This document shows, in pieces, positions 45,675 to 53,547 of a DNA stretch of 64,000 bases. The DNA comes from Geodermatophilus africanus (lineage in GTDB: Bacteria; Actinomycetota; Actinomycetes; Mycobacteriales; Geodermatophilaceae). A model generated the notes under the pieces. It had not been told where the DNA came from. It searched no databases and worked only from the letters and a program-made list of their open reading frames with translations. How positions within the stretch are numbered: position 1 is the first letter of the stretch; every line of letters starts with the position of its first letter. The position numbers were made by a program, and so were the translations under genes. Location of the stretch: positions 124,001-188,000 of the forward strand of contig NZ_FNOT01000009.1 in the NCBI RefSeq assembly GCF_900107105.1. Reading direction: 5' to 3'.

Positions 45675-47180
45675 ATGAGAGGCCAAATGTCGAAGAAAGG
45701 CGCGATGGTGGCGAGTCACGGTCATGGAAGCGGCCATTCCGTGAAGGCAACGGGTGGAGCCGGGCGGTCGAAAGCGAACAACCGGTTCCTCGTCAAGCTG
45801 ACCGTGATCTCCACGCTCGGAGGTCTCCTCTTCGGCTACGACACCGGGGTCATCTCAGGTGCCCTGCTCTACATGGGCGAGGACCTGAACCTCACGCCGC
45901 TCAGCGAGGCGGTCGTGGTCAGCTCGCTGCTCTTCCCCGGGGCGGCCTTCGGTGCGCTCCTGGGGGGCAAACTGGCCGATGCACTGGGCCGGCGCGGTGC
46001 ACTCTTCGTCTGCGCCGTCCTCTTCCTCGTCGGAGCCGCGATCACGGCCGTCGCCCCGAACGTCCCGATCATGGTGGCTGGCCGGATCCTCCTCGGCTTC
46101 GGCGTGGGAGCCGCGGCGGCGGTCGTCCCGCTCTACCTCGCCGAGATGGCGCCCGTGGACGCGCGGGGCCGCATGGTCACGATCAACGAGCTCATGATCG
46201 TGACCGGGCAGTTCCTCGCCTTCGCGACCAACGCCATCCTCGACGCGATCATCGATGACCCGAACGTCTGGCGATGGATGCTCGGCATCGCCACCATCCC
46301 CGCGGTCGCTCTGTTCATCGGCCTGTTCTTCCTGCCCGACTCGCCACGTTGGTACGCGGTCCGGAACCGGCTCGACGACACCCGGCGCGTCCTGAACCTG
46401 AGCCGGCCCCCGGCAGAGGCCGGCGAGGAGTACAACATCGTCGCCGAGCACGCCCGGCGCGACGTCGACGAGGACAAAGGCGCGGCGATGCGTGACCTGC
46501 GCGCCTACCCGTGGATGCGCCGGATCCTCTGGATCGGCTGCGGCCTCGCCACCGTGCAGCAGGCGACCGGCATCAACACCGTCAACTACTACGCACCAAC
46601 CATCCTGGAGTCCACCGGCCTCGGAGCGAGCGCCAGCCTGATCCTCACCGTCACCGTCGGCGTCATCGCGATCATCGGAACGGTCATCGGCATCATCCTG
46701 CTCGGCTTCATCAACCGCAGGCCGCTCATCATCACCGGCTTCATCGGAGTAGCGGCCGGGCACGCGGTCCTCGCCGTCTCGTTCCTGCTCCCCGAGTCCA
46801 ATTTCCGCAGCTACCTCATCCTGGCCGCGATGCTCCTGGTCGTCTTCTTCGTGCAGACGTTCATCGGCACGTTGGTCTGGTTGCTGCTCTCGGAGATCTT
46901 CCCGATGACCATCCGGGGCTTCGCCATGGGTATCGCGGTCTTCGTGCTGTGGACCGTCAATGCGGCGATCTCTTTCGCCTTCCCGCCGTTGGTGGCCACG
47001 CTCGGAGCGACGCTGACCTTCGGTCTGTTCGCGCTCATCAACACCGGTTCGATTTTCTTCGTGGCCAAATTCGCCCCCGAGACCCGCGGCCGCTCCCTGG
47101 AAGAACTCGAGGACAATTTCCGGACGCACGACGCAGGGCACTTCGTGCACGAAGCCCCGGCCGGTGTCCGCGGCGGGTGA
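45675..47180 (+). CDS. iolT: MFS sugar porter, probable inositol transporter
   Basis: A 501-residue proton symporter of the sugar porter family with twelve TM helices. Hallmarks are GGLLFGYDTGVISGALLYM in TM1, GRRGALFVCAVLF, the loop PDSPRWYAVRNR after TM6, QQATGINTVNYYAPTI in TM7 and PETRGRSLEELE at the end. In actinobacteria such proteins near iol genes import myo-inositol (IolT-type), but other sugars are possible. Two ATGs (45675 and 45687) are alternatives; the first 30 residues are His/Gly/Lys-rich. A strong hairpin follows the stop. GC3 is slightly lower than in the iol operon. Confidence 0.88.
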   Translation: MRGQMSKKGAMVASHGHGSGHSVKATGGAGRSKANNRFLVKLTVISTLGGLLFGYDTGVISGALLYMGEDLNLTPLSEAVVVSSLLFPGAAFGALLGGKLADALGRRGALFVCAVLFLVGAAITAVAPNVPIMVAGRILLGFGVGAAAAVVPLYLAEMAPVDARGRMVTINELMIVTGQFLAFATNAILDAIIDDPNVWRWMLGIATIPAVALFIGLFFLPDSPRWYAVRNRLDDTRRVLNLSRPPAEAGEEYNIVAEHARRDVDEDKGAAMRDLRAYPWMRRILWIGCGLATVQQATGINTVNYYAPTILESTGLGASASLILTVTVGVIAIIGTVIGIILLGFINRRPLIITGFIGVAAGHAVLAVSFLLPESNFRSYLILAAMLLVVFFVQTFIGTLVWLLLSEIFPMTIRGFAMGIAVFVLWTVNAAISFAFPPLVATLGATLTFGLFALINTGSIFFVAKFAPETRGRSLEELEDNFRTHDAGHFVHEAPAGVRGG

Positions 47181-47200
47181 GCGTTCGGACCGCTACCGCT

Positions 47201-47234
47201 CGCGCCACCCCAGGTCGGTACCCGGGGTGGCGCG
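47201..47234 (+). terminator. Hairpin after the MFS porter
   Basis: A perfect 11-bp stem CGCGCCACCCC / GGGGTGGCGCG with a 12-nt loop, 20 bp after the stop codon. It has no U-tract, as is common in actinobacteria. Confidence 0.7.
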
Positions 47235-47317
47235 GGCTACCTGAGGCCCCGGGCGCGGAACGACAGCGGGGGTCGGGTCCCCTTCCATCAGCGCGGGACC
47301 GAGGGGCGGAGAAGACC

Positions 47318-47855
47318 ATGGTGGAGGCCGTAGGCGTCCCGGCCCTGGCGCGCTGTGGGGTCGACACTTGTCCCCACCAGATCGGCGCGGGGCTGTAGGA
47401 CGTCGAGACGTTCGGGGAGTTCCTCGCCGGCAGCGCGGCCAACGTGGCGGTCGCCGCGGCCCGGCTGAGGCATTCAGCGGCCCTGATCAGCGGAGTCGGT
47501 GACGATGATTCGGCCGGTTCGTGCGGCGGGCCCTCGGCGAGCTGGGCCTCGACGACCGCTACGTCGTCGTCGATCCCGAGCATCTGACACCGGTGACGTT
47601 CTGCGAGGTCTTGCCGCACGACGACTTCCCGCTGTACTTCCACCGCCGGCCCAAGGCACCAGACCTCCAGGTCCGTCGGGAAGCCTGGACTTGGACGCGG
47701 TCTACAAGGCGCGGCTGTTCTGGGCGACGGTCAACGGGCCATCGGAGCAGCCGAGCCGGTCGGCGCACCACGCCGCATGGGAGGCCCGCGGCCGGCGGGC
47801 GCACACCGTGCTCGTTCTCGACTCTCGGCCGATGTTCTGGTCCTCGTGGCAGGAA
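47318..47855 (+). pseudogene. Decayed second copy of iolC (5-dehydro-2-deoxygluconokinase)
   Basis: The DNA aligns with iolC from about codon 7 to codon 180. RCGVDT matches RSGVDV; an in-frame TAG at 47397-47399 follows. DVETFGEFLAGSAANVAVAAARL matches DVETFGKFLGGSAANVAVAAARL. A frameshift near 47510 leads to RRALGELGLDDRYVVVDPEHLTPVTFCEVLPHDDFPLYFHRRP, and another occurs near 47690. The ATP-binding C-terminal half with GAGD is absent. This is a truncated, multiply broken paralogue, not functional. Confidence 0.85.
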
Positions 47856-47930
47856 GCCGACCGCGCGCAGCGTGGACAGCATCCAGGCCTGACGGCCCGC
47901 CGCTCCGCGAGCCGGTCCCAGGGCGGTCAC
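47850..47930 (-). pseudogene. Fragment of a deoR 5' end
   Basis: On the minus strand a GTG at 47930 opens [27 protein letters not shown]. It matches the N-terminus of the intact DeoR protein at 44682 (VTAASLRYEAATERRTWMLSTLRSVGFL) before running into the iolC relic. It is only about 27 codons and lies head-on to the iolC fragment, which suggests rearrangement or repeated deletions of a duplicated iol segment. Confidence 0.65.
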
Positions 47931-47989
47931 GGCCCGGCCCCCCGGCGCGGGTGCGCTGCGGCCGGCCTCGCGCGGCGAGCCGGACGCCG

Positions 47990-49312
47990 ATGACCCCGAG
48001 GACCGCCGAGGATGGCGGGGTGACTGGATGGCGCCGGTGGGTCAGGGGCCACGCCGAGGCACTGGTGCTGCTGGTGCGGGGTCGGGGCCGCTCGGCCGCC
48101 TTCCGCGCGGCCCGGATGACGGGGGCGACCGTCGCGGCGTTCCTCGTCGCCCAGGCCGTGGGGCTGCACACGCCGCCGCCGCTGATCGCCGCGCTCACCG
48201 CGCTGCTCGTGGTGCAGGCGACGCTGAGCAGCACCCTCCTCAACGGCGTCCAGCGGGTGCTGAGCGTCGTCTCGGGGGTCGCCCTCGCGGTGCTGTTCGC
48301 GGCCGTCGTCGGGCTGACCTGGTGGAGCCTCGCGGCGCTGGTCGCGGCGTCGATCCTGGCCGGTCAGCTGCTCCGGCTGGGTCCGCACCTGGTCGAGGTC
48401 CCCATCAGCGCCATGCTCGTGCTGGGCGCGTCGGGCGCGGAGACCGTCGGCGCCGGTCGCGTCGTCGAGACGCTCATCGGGGCGGCCGTTGGCGTACTGG
48501 TCAACGTGGTCTTCCCGCCGGCGGTGCAGACCCGGTACGCGACGCAGGCGCTGGAGCGGTTCGCCGACGAGATCGCCTGCCTGCTGCACGACTCGGCGTC
48601 GGCCCTGCGCGCCGGTCCGGTGACCCCGGAGCAGTCGACCCGCTGGCTGGAGGACGCCCGCCGGCTGAACCGGCACGCCCCGCGGGTCGACCGCGCTCTG
48701 GCCCACGCCGAGGAGAGCCGCCGGCTCAACGTCCGCGCGCTGCGGGTGCCACCGGTCGGCAGGGGGACGCGGACGGCGCTGGACGCCCTGGAGCACGCCT
48801 CGGTCTCCCTGCGCACCCTGTTCCGGGCCTTGGACGACGCCACCAGGGAGCGGACCGGCATCCGCGAGGACCCCGCGTACGCCGACATCGTCCGACGGAC
48901 CGTCGCGAGTCTCCTCGAGCGCGTGGGCAACGTCGTCCACGAGTTCGGTGGGGTGGCGGTCGCCGAGGCCGGGGACGCCGAGGGCGTCGGCCGGGACCGG
49001 CTCACCGGGACACTCGAGGCGCTCCGCAGCGGCCGGGTGCTCATGCAGGACCTGCTGATCGGCGACCCGCGCAGCCACTCCGGCCTCTGGGAGCTCAACT
49101 CGACCCTGCTGGCCACCATCGACCGGGTGCTCGACGAGTTCGGCGTGGTCGACGACGGGGACGACGGGCCGGCGGGGCCACCTGCTCCCGACTCCTCGCG
49201 GGCCCGGCGCGCCGCCGTCACGGCGGGTCGGCGGCTGCGGATCGCCCGCCGGTCGCCGGCCGGGCACGGCGGCGAGCACGTCCCCGGGAGCCCGTCCAGG
49301 GAGGGCGCCTGA
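47990..49312 (+). CDS. FUSC/aromatic-acid-exporter-type membrane protein
   Basis: A 440-residue protein. About six N-terminal TM segments between residues 30 and 185 (TGATVAAFLVAQAVGL, LIAALTALLVVQATLSSTLLNGVQRVLSVVSGVALAVLFAAVVG, GAAVGVLVNVVFPP) are followed by a long cytosolic helical region (ERFADEIACLLHDSASALRAG; DALEHASVSLRTLFRALDD) and a basic tail. This fits the FUSC / ArAE family of putative efflux proteins. The exported compound is unknown. ATG 47990 or GTG 48020 may be the start. Confidence 0.78.
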   Translation: MTPRTAEDGGVTGWRRWVRGHAEALVLLVRGRGRSAAFRAARMTGATVAAFLVAQAVGLHTPPPLIAALTALLVVQATLSSTLLNGVQRVLSVVSGVALAVLFAAVVGLTWWSLAALVAASILAGQLLRLGPHLVEVPISAMLVLGASGAETVGAGRVVETLIGAAVGVLVNVVFPPAVQTRYATQALERFADEIACLLHDSASALRAGPVTPEQSTRWLEDARRLNRHAPRVDRALAHAEESRRLNVRALRVPPVGRGTRTALDALEHASVSLRTLFRALDDATRERTGIREDPAYADIVRRTVASLLERVGNVVHEFGGVAVAEAGDAEGVGRDRLTGTLEALRSGRVLMQDLLIGDPRSHSGLWELNSTLLATIDRVLDEFGVVDDGDDGPAGPPAPDSSRARRAAVTAGRRLRIARRSPAGHGGEHVPGSPSREGA

Positions 49313-49384
49313 CGTCGGGCCGGCTCGGTGGCGCGGGTGCGGACACGTGCTCCCTCCTGGGACGGGACAGCGGCAACAGCCGAG

Positions 49385-49466
49385 ACCGGCCCCCTCCAGG
49401 GCCGGCGCGGCCCCGTCCCGGGCCCCGCCCTGAGCTTGCGAAGGGTGCGGAGGACGGGGTCCTTCC
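49385..49466. repeat. Stop-anchored repeat, most complete copy
   Basis: Read on the minus strand, the tautomerase TGA is followed by GGAAGGACCCCGTCCTCCGC, CCCTTCGCAAGCTCAGGGCG and GGGCCCGGGACGGGGCC. The parts can fold into several hairpins. The same order of modules occurs at 31281-31330 and, inverted, at 34654-34730. Confidence 0.65.
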
Positions 49467-49859
49467 TCAGAGGTCGCCCTCGAGGAACTGGGCGCGCCCC
49501 AGGCCGAAGGACCAGTCCTCGCGGGTGTTCGAGGCGACGGAGACGATGAGGTCGGTGGAGCGCAGGCCGGCGGCCTCCTCCAGCCGTCGCGCCAGCCCGG
49601 CGTAGAGCGCCCGCTTCTGCTCCTCCGAGCGCCCCTGCTGGAAGACCTGCAGGACGACGAGGTCGTCGGTGCGCTGGATGCCCAGGCCGGTGTCCTCGCA
49701 GATCAGCTGCCCCGGGCGGTGCTCGGTGATCACCTGGTACCGGTCGCCGGGGGGTGCGGCGAACACGTCGAGCATCACCTCCTGGACGGTGTCGGCCAGA
49801 CGGCGGAGCTCGTCGGGGGTGCGCCGACCCTCGACGACGTCGATGCGGACGAGCGGCAT
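49467..49859 (-). CDS. Tautomerase-superfamily protein
   Basis: A 130-residue protein starting MPLVRIDV. Removal of Met would expose the catalytic Pro1 of the tautomerase superfamily. GRRTPDELRRLADTVQEVMLDVFAAPPGDRYQVITEHRPGQL, QVFQQGRSEEQKRALYAGLARRL and GLRSTDLIVSVASNTREDWSFGLGRAQF match the longer Tautomerase_2-type group. The substrate is unknown; enol/keto conversion of a small carbonyl is the family chemistry. The operator TGTCCTGACA lies 40 bp upstream, linking it to the iol regulon by inference. The RBS is GGAGGGTCC. Confidence 0.85.
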   Translation of the reverse strand: MPLVRIDVVEGRRTPDELRRLADTVQEVMLDVFAAPPGDRYQVITEHRPGQLICEDTGLGIQRTDDLVVLQVFQQGRSEEQKRALYAGLARRLEEAAGLRSTDLIVSVASNTREDWSFGLGRAQFLEGDL

Positions 49860-50196
49860 GGCGGACCCTCCGGTGGCGTGTTGCGGATCACGCTATTATG
49901 TCAGGACAATAAGACTTAGTCGAGGCGAGAACCGAGCACCGGACGACGACCGGGAGCTGCCCGGCAGCCGCGTCGCCCCGCCGCCCGGCTCGACCGGCCT
50001 CCGGCCACCCGGACGCGCACCGCACGGGCCCGGTCGCGGCACAGGTGCTCCCGGGGTGACCGACGCCCTAGACTCCGGGCCGGTCCGCCGTTGCGGGGAG
50101 CTCCCGCCGGGCGGGGGTCCACCGCGGGACACGAGGAGCTGCGACCGAGAGGGGTCACGACGACCCCCGGGCGGCTCCGTACGAGGGGGTGGCGCC
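49860..50196. other. Divergent region between the tautomerase and NDH-2 genes
   Basis: No ORF with coding bias. It contains the operator at 49899-49908. The AT-rich core CTATTATGTCAGGACAATAAGACTTAG (49893-49919) is likely the promoter/operator centre for one or both genes. The remaining 270 bp before the NDH-2 ATG would be a long leader or hold a second promoter not recognised. Confidence 0.5.
49899..49908 (-). promoter_or_regulatory. IolR-type operator TGTCCTGACA
   Basis: On the minus strand the wider site reads TTATTGTCCTGACATAAT. On the + strand TTATGTC-AG-GACAA corresponds to TTATGTC-CT-GACAA at the iolC operator. Control by the GntR regulator at 31823 is inferred from identity of both half-sites. 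Confidence 0.55.
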
Positions 50197-51621
50197 ATGG
50201 GTGCACACACGACCGGGAGACACCGGGTCGTCGTCGTGGGAGGCGGCTTCGCCGGGCTGAACGTCACGCGCGCCCTCGACCGCGCCGACGTCGAGGTGAC
50301 GCTGGTCGACCGGGCCAACCACCACCTCTTCCAGCCGCTCCTGTACCAGGTGGCGACGGGCATCCTGCCCCCCGGGCTCATCGCCCCGGCGCTGCGCAGC
50401 ATCACGAAAAAGGAGCGGAACGCCCGCGTGCTGCTCGCGGACGTGCAGGACATCGACCTGGACCGCCGGGTGATCGGCGCCCGGGCACCGGACGGGCGGC
50501 GGCTCGAACTGCCCTACGACACCCTCGTCGTCGCCGCGGGGGCGACGCACTCCTACTTCGGCAAGGACCAGCTGGCCGAGTACGCCCCCGGCATGAAGAC
50601 GATCGAGGACGCCCGGTACCTGCGCGACGGGATCCTGGCCAAGTTCGAGATGGCCGAGATCGCCACCGACCCGGCCGAGCGGGTGGAGTGGCTGACCTTC
50701 GTGGTGGTCGGCGCCGGGCCGACGGGCGTCGAGCTCGTCGGGCAGATCGCGGAGCTGGCGCACACGGTCCTCCCGCGGGACTACCGCTCCGCGGACACCC
50801 GGCAGGCGCGGATCATCCTGCTGGAGGGAGCCGGGGCCGTCCTGCCCCCCTTCGCGCCCAAGCTGCAGGTGTATACCAAGAAGCGCCTGGAGGAGATGGG
50901 CGTCGAGATCCGGCTCAACACCCTGGCCGTCGACATGGACCACGAGTCCATCACGGTCAAGGGACCGGACGGACTCGAGACGATCAGGGCGCGCACCCGC
51001 ATCTGGGCCGCAGGGGTCCAGGCCTCCCCGTTGGCCCGGATGCTGGCCGAGAAAGCCGGCGTCGAGACCGACCGGGCCGGCCGGATCCCGGTGGGTCCCG
51101 ACTGCACCGTGCCGGGCCATCCCGAGGTCTTTGCGATCGGCGACATGGCGTCGTTCGACAAGCTGCCGGGGGTGGCCCAGCCGGCCATCCAGGAGGGCAA
51201 GTACGTCGGCCGGGTCATCAAGGACCGGCTCGTCGGCCGGCAGACGTCACCATTCACGTACTTCGACAAGGGCACCATGGCCACCATCGGCTACCGCTCG
51301 GCCGTCGCTGACGCCTTCGGGGTGAAGGTGACCGGCTTCCTGGCCTACGTCATGTGGATCTTCATCCACGTGATGTACCTGGTGGGCTGGGGCAACCGGC
51401 TCGGCGCCATATACACGTGGACCCGTGCGCTCTGGCTGTCCCACAACCGCGGCAACCGGATCATCGCCCTGGACACGGCCCGGAAGGAGGTGGACGCCGG
51501 CCGCACTCCCGCGACGCGACCTCCGGCCATCGTGCCCAGGAGCACGCAGGCTCCCGTCCCCGATGTCCCCGATGCGGAGGGGACCATCCCCAGCACCCCG
51601 CGAGAGGCCGACAGCGCCTGA
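50197..51621 (+). CDS. ndh: Type II NADH dehydrogenase (NDH-2)
   Basis: A 474-residue FAD enzyme that oxidises NADH and reduces quinone at the inner face of the membrane without pumping protons. FAD is bound by VVVVGGGFAGLNVTRALDRA at about residues 12-30, NADH by FVVVGAGPTGVELVGQIAEL at about 169-187. The second FAD segment is VFAIGDMASFDKLPGVAQPAIQEGKYVG. A C-terminal membrane-association segment GFLAYVMWIFIHVMYLVGWGN is clear, followed by a Pro-rich tail. The ATG lies 8 bp after GAGGGGGT. It could recycle NADH made by the inositol dehydrogenases. Confidence 0.92.
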   Translation: MGAHTTGRHRVVVVGGGFAGLNVTRALDRADVEVTLVDRANHHLFQPLLYQVATGILPPGLIAPALRSITKKERNARVLLADVQDIDLDRRVIGARAPDGRRLELPYDTLVVAAGATHSYFGKDQLAEYAPGMKTIEDARYLRDGILAKFEMAEIATDPAERVEWLTFVVVGAGPTGVELVGQIAELAHTVLPRDYRSADTRQARIILLEGAGAVLPPFAPKLQVYTKKRLEEMGVEIRLNTLAVDMDHESITVKGPDGLETIRARTRIWAAGVQASPLARMLAEKAGVETDRAGRIPVGPDCTVPGHPEVFAIGDMASFDKLPGVAQPAIQEGKYVGRVIKDRLVGRQTSPFTYFDKGTMATIGYRSAVADAFGVKVTGFLAYVMWIFIHVMYLVGWGNRLGAIYTWTRALWLSHNRGNRIIALDTARKEVDAGRTPATRPPAIVPRSTQAPVPDVPDAEGTIPSTPREADSA

Positions 51622-51651
51622 CCCGGAGCTGCGGGACCGCGGACGTGCGGA

Positions 51652-52428
51652 TCAGCCGTAGGCGGTGCGGAACCGCTCGAGGGCCACGGTCGCATCACCC
51701 GAGGCCCAGCCCTCGAGGGCCACGACGCCGTCGTACCCGAGCCGGTCGAGCGCGGCCGCGATCGCCGGGTGGGAGATCTCCCCCGTGCCCGGCTCGCACC
51801 GGCCGGGGACGTCGGCGACCTGGATCTCGCCGACCAGCGGCAGCGCCCGCTCCACCAGCGAGACGAGGTTCCCCTCGCCGATCTGGGCGTGGTAGAGGTC
51901 CAGGTTGAGCCGCAGGTGCGGGCTGCCGACGGCCTCCACCAGCGCGATGGTGTCGGCGGCGCGGGCGAAGGGCGTGCCCGGGTGGTCGACGGCGGTGTTG
52001 AGGTTCTCCAGGGTGAAGACCCGCCCCGCCCGCTCCCCCAGCGCGGCCAGCCGCTCCAACGTGCGCGCGGCGGTCAGCCACATCGCCGGGGTCACCACCT
52101 CGGTGGGGACGACGGGCAGCCCACGGCCGTCCAGCCCGGTCCCGTGCACGTTCAGCCGCGGGCAGTCCAGCCGCTCGGCGACGCCCAGGGACCGCTCGGC
52201 AGTGCGCAGCAGCTCCGCGGCTCCGGCGGGGTCGGCCAGGGTGCCGGTGACGTAGCCGGTCATCGACGAGAAGGTCGCGCCGGTCGCGGCCAGCGCGTCG
52301 ACGTCCTTCGCCGTCCAGTCCCAGATCTCGACCTCGAAGCCCAGGTCGTGCAGCCGGCGCACCCGCTCCTCGAACGGCAGGTCGAGGAAGAGCATCTCCG
52401 CCGAGGCCCCGAGCCGGTACGCGGTCAC
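51652..52428 (-). CDS. Hydroxypyruvate-isomerase-like TIM-barrel protein
   Basis: A 258-residue protein of the sugar phosphate isomerase/epimerase (AP_endonuc_2) fold. LGASAEMLFLDLPFEERVRRLHDLGFEVEIWDW, FTLENLNTAVDHPGTPFA, LRLNLDLYHAQIGEGNLVSLVERALPLVGEIQVADVPGRCEPGTGEI and VALEGWASGD resemble hydroxypyruvate isomerase (Hyi/OtnI) proteins, with Glu, Asp, His and Glu as metal ligands. The GTG start overlaps the stop of the dehydrogenase gene, so the two form a pair acting on one substrate, possibly an inosose or keto-sugar. Confidence 0.82.
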   Translation of the reverse strand: MTAYRLGASAEMLFLDLPFEERVRRLHDLGFEVEIWDWTAKDVDALAATGATFSSMTGYVTGTLADPAGAAELLRTAERSLGVAERLDCPRLNVHGTGLDGRGLPVVPTEVVTPAMWLTAARTLERLAALGERAGRVFTLENLNTAVDHPGTPFARAADTIALVEAVGSPHLRLNLDLYHAQIGEGNLVSLVERALPLVGEIQVADVPGRCEPGTGEISHPAIAAALDRLGYDGVVALEGWASGDATVALERFRTAYG

Positions 52429-53435
52429 CGCTGCACCTGCACGGGCTGCCCGGTGCGGACCGACTCCGCCGCGGCCAGCGCGATCGCCAGCGCCGCGCGG
52501 GCGTCCGCCCCGGTCACCGGGGCCGGAGTGCCGGTGCGGACGGCCTCGACGAAGGCGGCCAGCTCGGCGGTGTACGCGCCGGGGAACAGCTCCTGGTCGC
52601 CCCGCACCGTCTCGACCAGCCGGCCGGCGGGCCCGGAGAACGCCAGGCCGCTGCGCCGGCCGTCGCCCATGGTGACCATCCCGCCCGAGCCGAGCACCTC
52701 ACCGCGGACGTCGTAGCCGTAGGACGCCTCAAAGCACGCCTCGGCCACGGCCACGGCGCCGTTGTCGAACCGCACGGTGACCACCGCGGTGTCGAGCAGT
52801 CCGCGGTCGCGCCAGGCCGGCTCGACCAGCGCGTCGGCGACCGCGTGCACCGCCACGGCCTCGGCGCCCGGGTTGAGGAAGCGCAGCGTGTCGAAGTCGT
52901 GGATCAGCGTCTCGAGGAAGATCGTGTCCGGCAGGACGCGGGCGGGGTCGAACCCGCCCGGGTCGCGGGTGAGCGAGCGCAGCAGCCGCGGCGTGCCCAG
53001 GGTCCCGGCGTCGAGCAGGGCCCGGGCGGCCCGCCAGTCCGCGGCGAACCGGCGGTTGAACCCGACCTGCAGGACGACGCCGGCGCCGCGGGCCGCGTCG
53101 ATGGCCCGGTCGGCGTCCGGCAGCGTGACCGCCATCGGCTTCTCGCAGAACACGTGCCGCCCGGCCGCGGCCCCGGCCACCACCAGGTCGGCGTGCGACC
53201 GGGCCGGCGACGCGATCACGACCGCGTCGACCGCCGGGTCGTCCCACAGCTGCGCTGCGTCGGTGTACGCGCGGTCCGCACCCAGCGCCCCGGCCAGCCG
53301 CTCGGCCGCGCCCGGTGCCGCGTCGGCCACCGCGGCCAGCCGCGCGCCGGGGAGCCGCCGCGCCAGCGTCTCGGCGTGGAAGGCGCCCATCCGCCCCGCC
53401 CCGACCAGGGCCACGCCCACGGTTCCGTCCGCCAC
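52425..53435 (-). CDS. Gfo/Idh/MocA dehydrogenase, inositol-dehydrogenase-like
   Basis: A 336-residue NAD(P)-dependent oxidoreductase. VGVALVGAGRMGAFHAETLARR forms the Rossmann motif, GRHVFCEKPMAVTL holds the EKP lysine, and GFNRRFAADWRAARALLDAGTLG and LETLIHDFDTLRFLNPGAE carry the His/Asp pair. These are close to IolG. I chose the GTG of VADGTVGVALVGAG after AAGGAGGCGCGAC; the longer frame would run through the operator. The gene is divergent from a LacI regulator, with two perfect CTAGAACGTTCTAG palindromes between. Substrate: an inositol isomer or a sugar. Confidence 0.88.
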   Translation of the reverse strand: MADGTVGVALVGAGRMGAFHAETLARRLPGARLAAVADAAPGAAERLAGALGADRAYTDAAQLWDDPAVDAVVIASPARSHADLVVAGAAAGRHVFCEKPMAVTLPDADRAIDAARGAGVVLQVGFNRRFAADWRAARALLDAGTLGTPRLLRSLTRDPGGFDPARVLPDTIFLETLIHDFDTLRFLNPGAEAVAVHAVADALVEPAWRDRGLLDTAVVTVRFDNGAVAVAEACFEASYGYDVRGEVLGSGGMVTMGDGRRSGLAFSGPAGRLVETVRGDQELFPGAYTAELAAFVEAVRTGTPAPVTGADARAALAIALAAAESVRTGQPVQVQR

Positions 53436-53448
53436 GTCGCGCCTCCTT

Positions 53449-53462
53449 CTAGAACGTTCTAG
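53449..53462. promoter_or_regulatory. Operator CTAGAACGTTCTAG, proximal to the dehydrogenase
   Basis: A perfect 14-bp palindrome with a central CG, 13 bp upstream of the dehydrogenase start. An identical copy is centred 63 bp away, six helical turns, suitable for looping by a LacI-type repressor. Confidence 0.75.
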
Positions 53463-53511
53463 GCCAGGGATAGCGTGACCGGGGGTACCCTCCCTCGTCA
53501 AGGGGATGTGC

Positions 53512-53525
53512 CTAGAACGTTCTAG
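53512..53525. promoter_or_regulatory. Operator CTAGAACGTTCTAG, proximal to lacI
   Basis: A second perfect copy, 22 bp before the LacI GTG. It would overlap the lacI promoter and give autoregulation. Confidence 0.75.
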
Positions 53526-53547
53526 ACGCGGCGGTTACGCTCGCCGG

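Noticed and set aside
52425-53501. Longer dehydrogenase start at 53501
   Set aside because: The extension translates the operator palindrome. The GTG at 53435 has AAGGAGG upstream and matches the family start.
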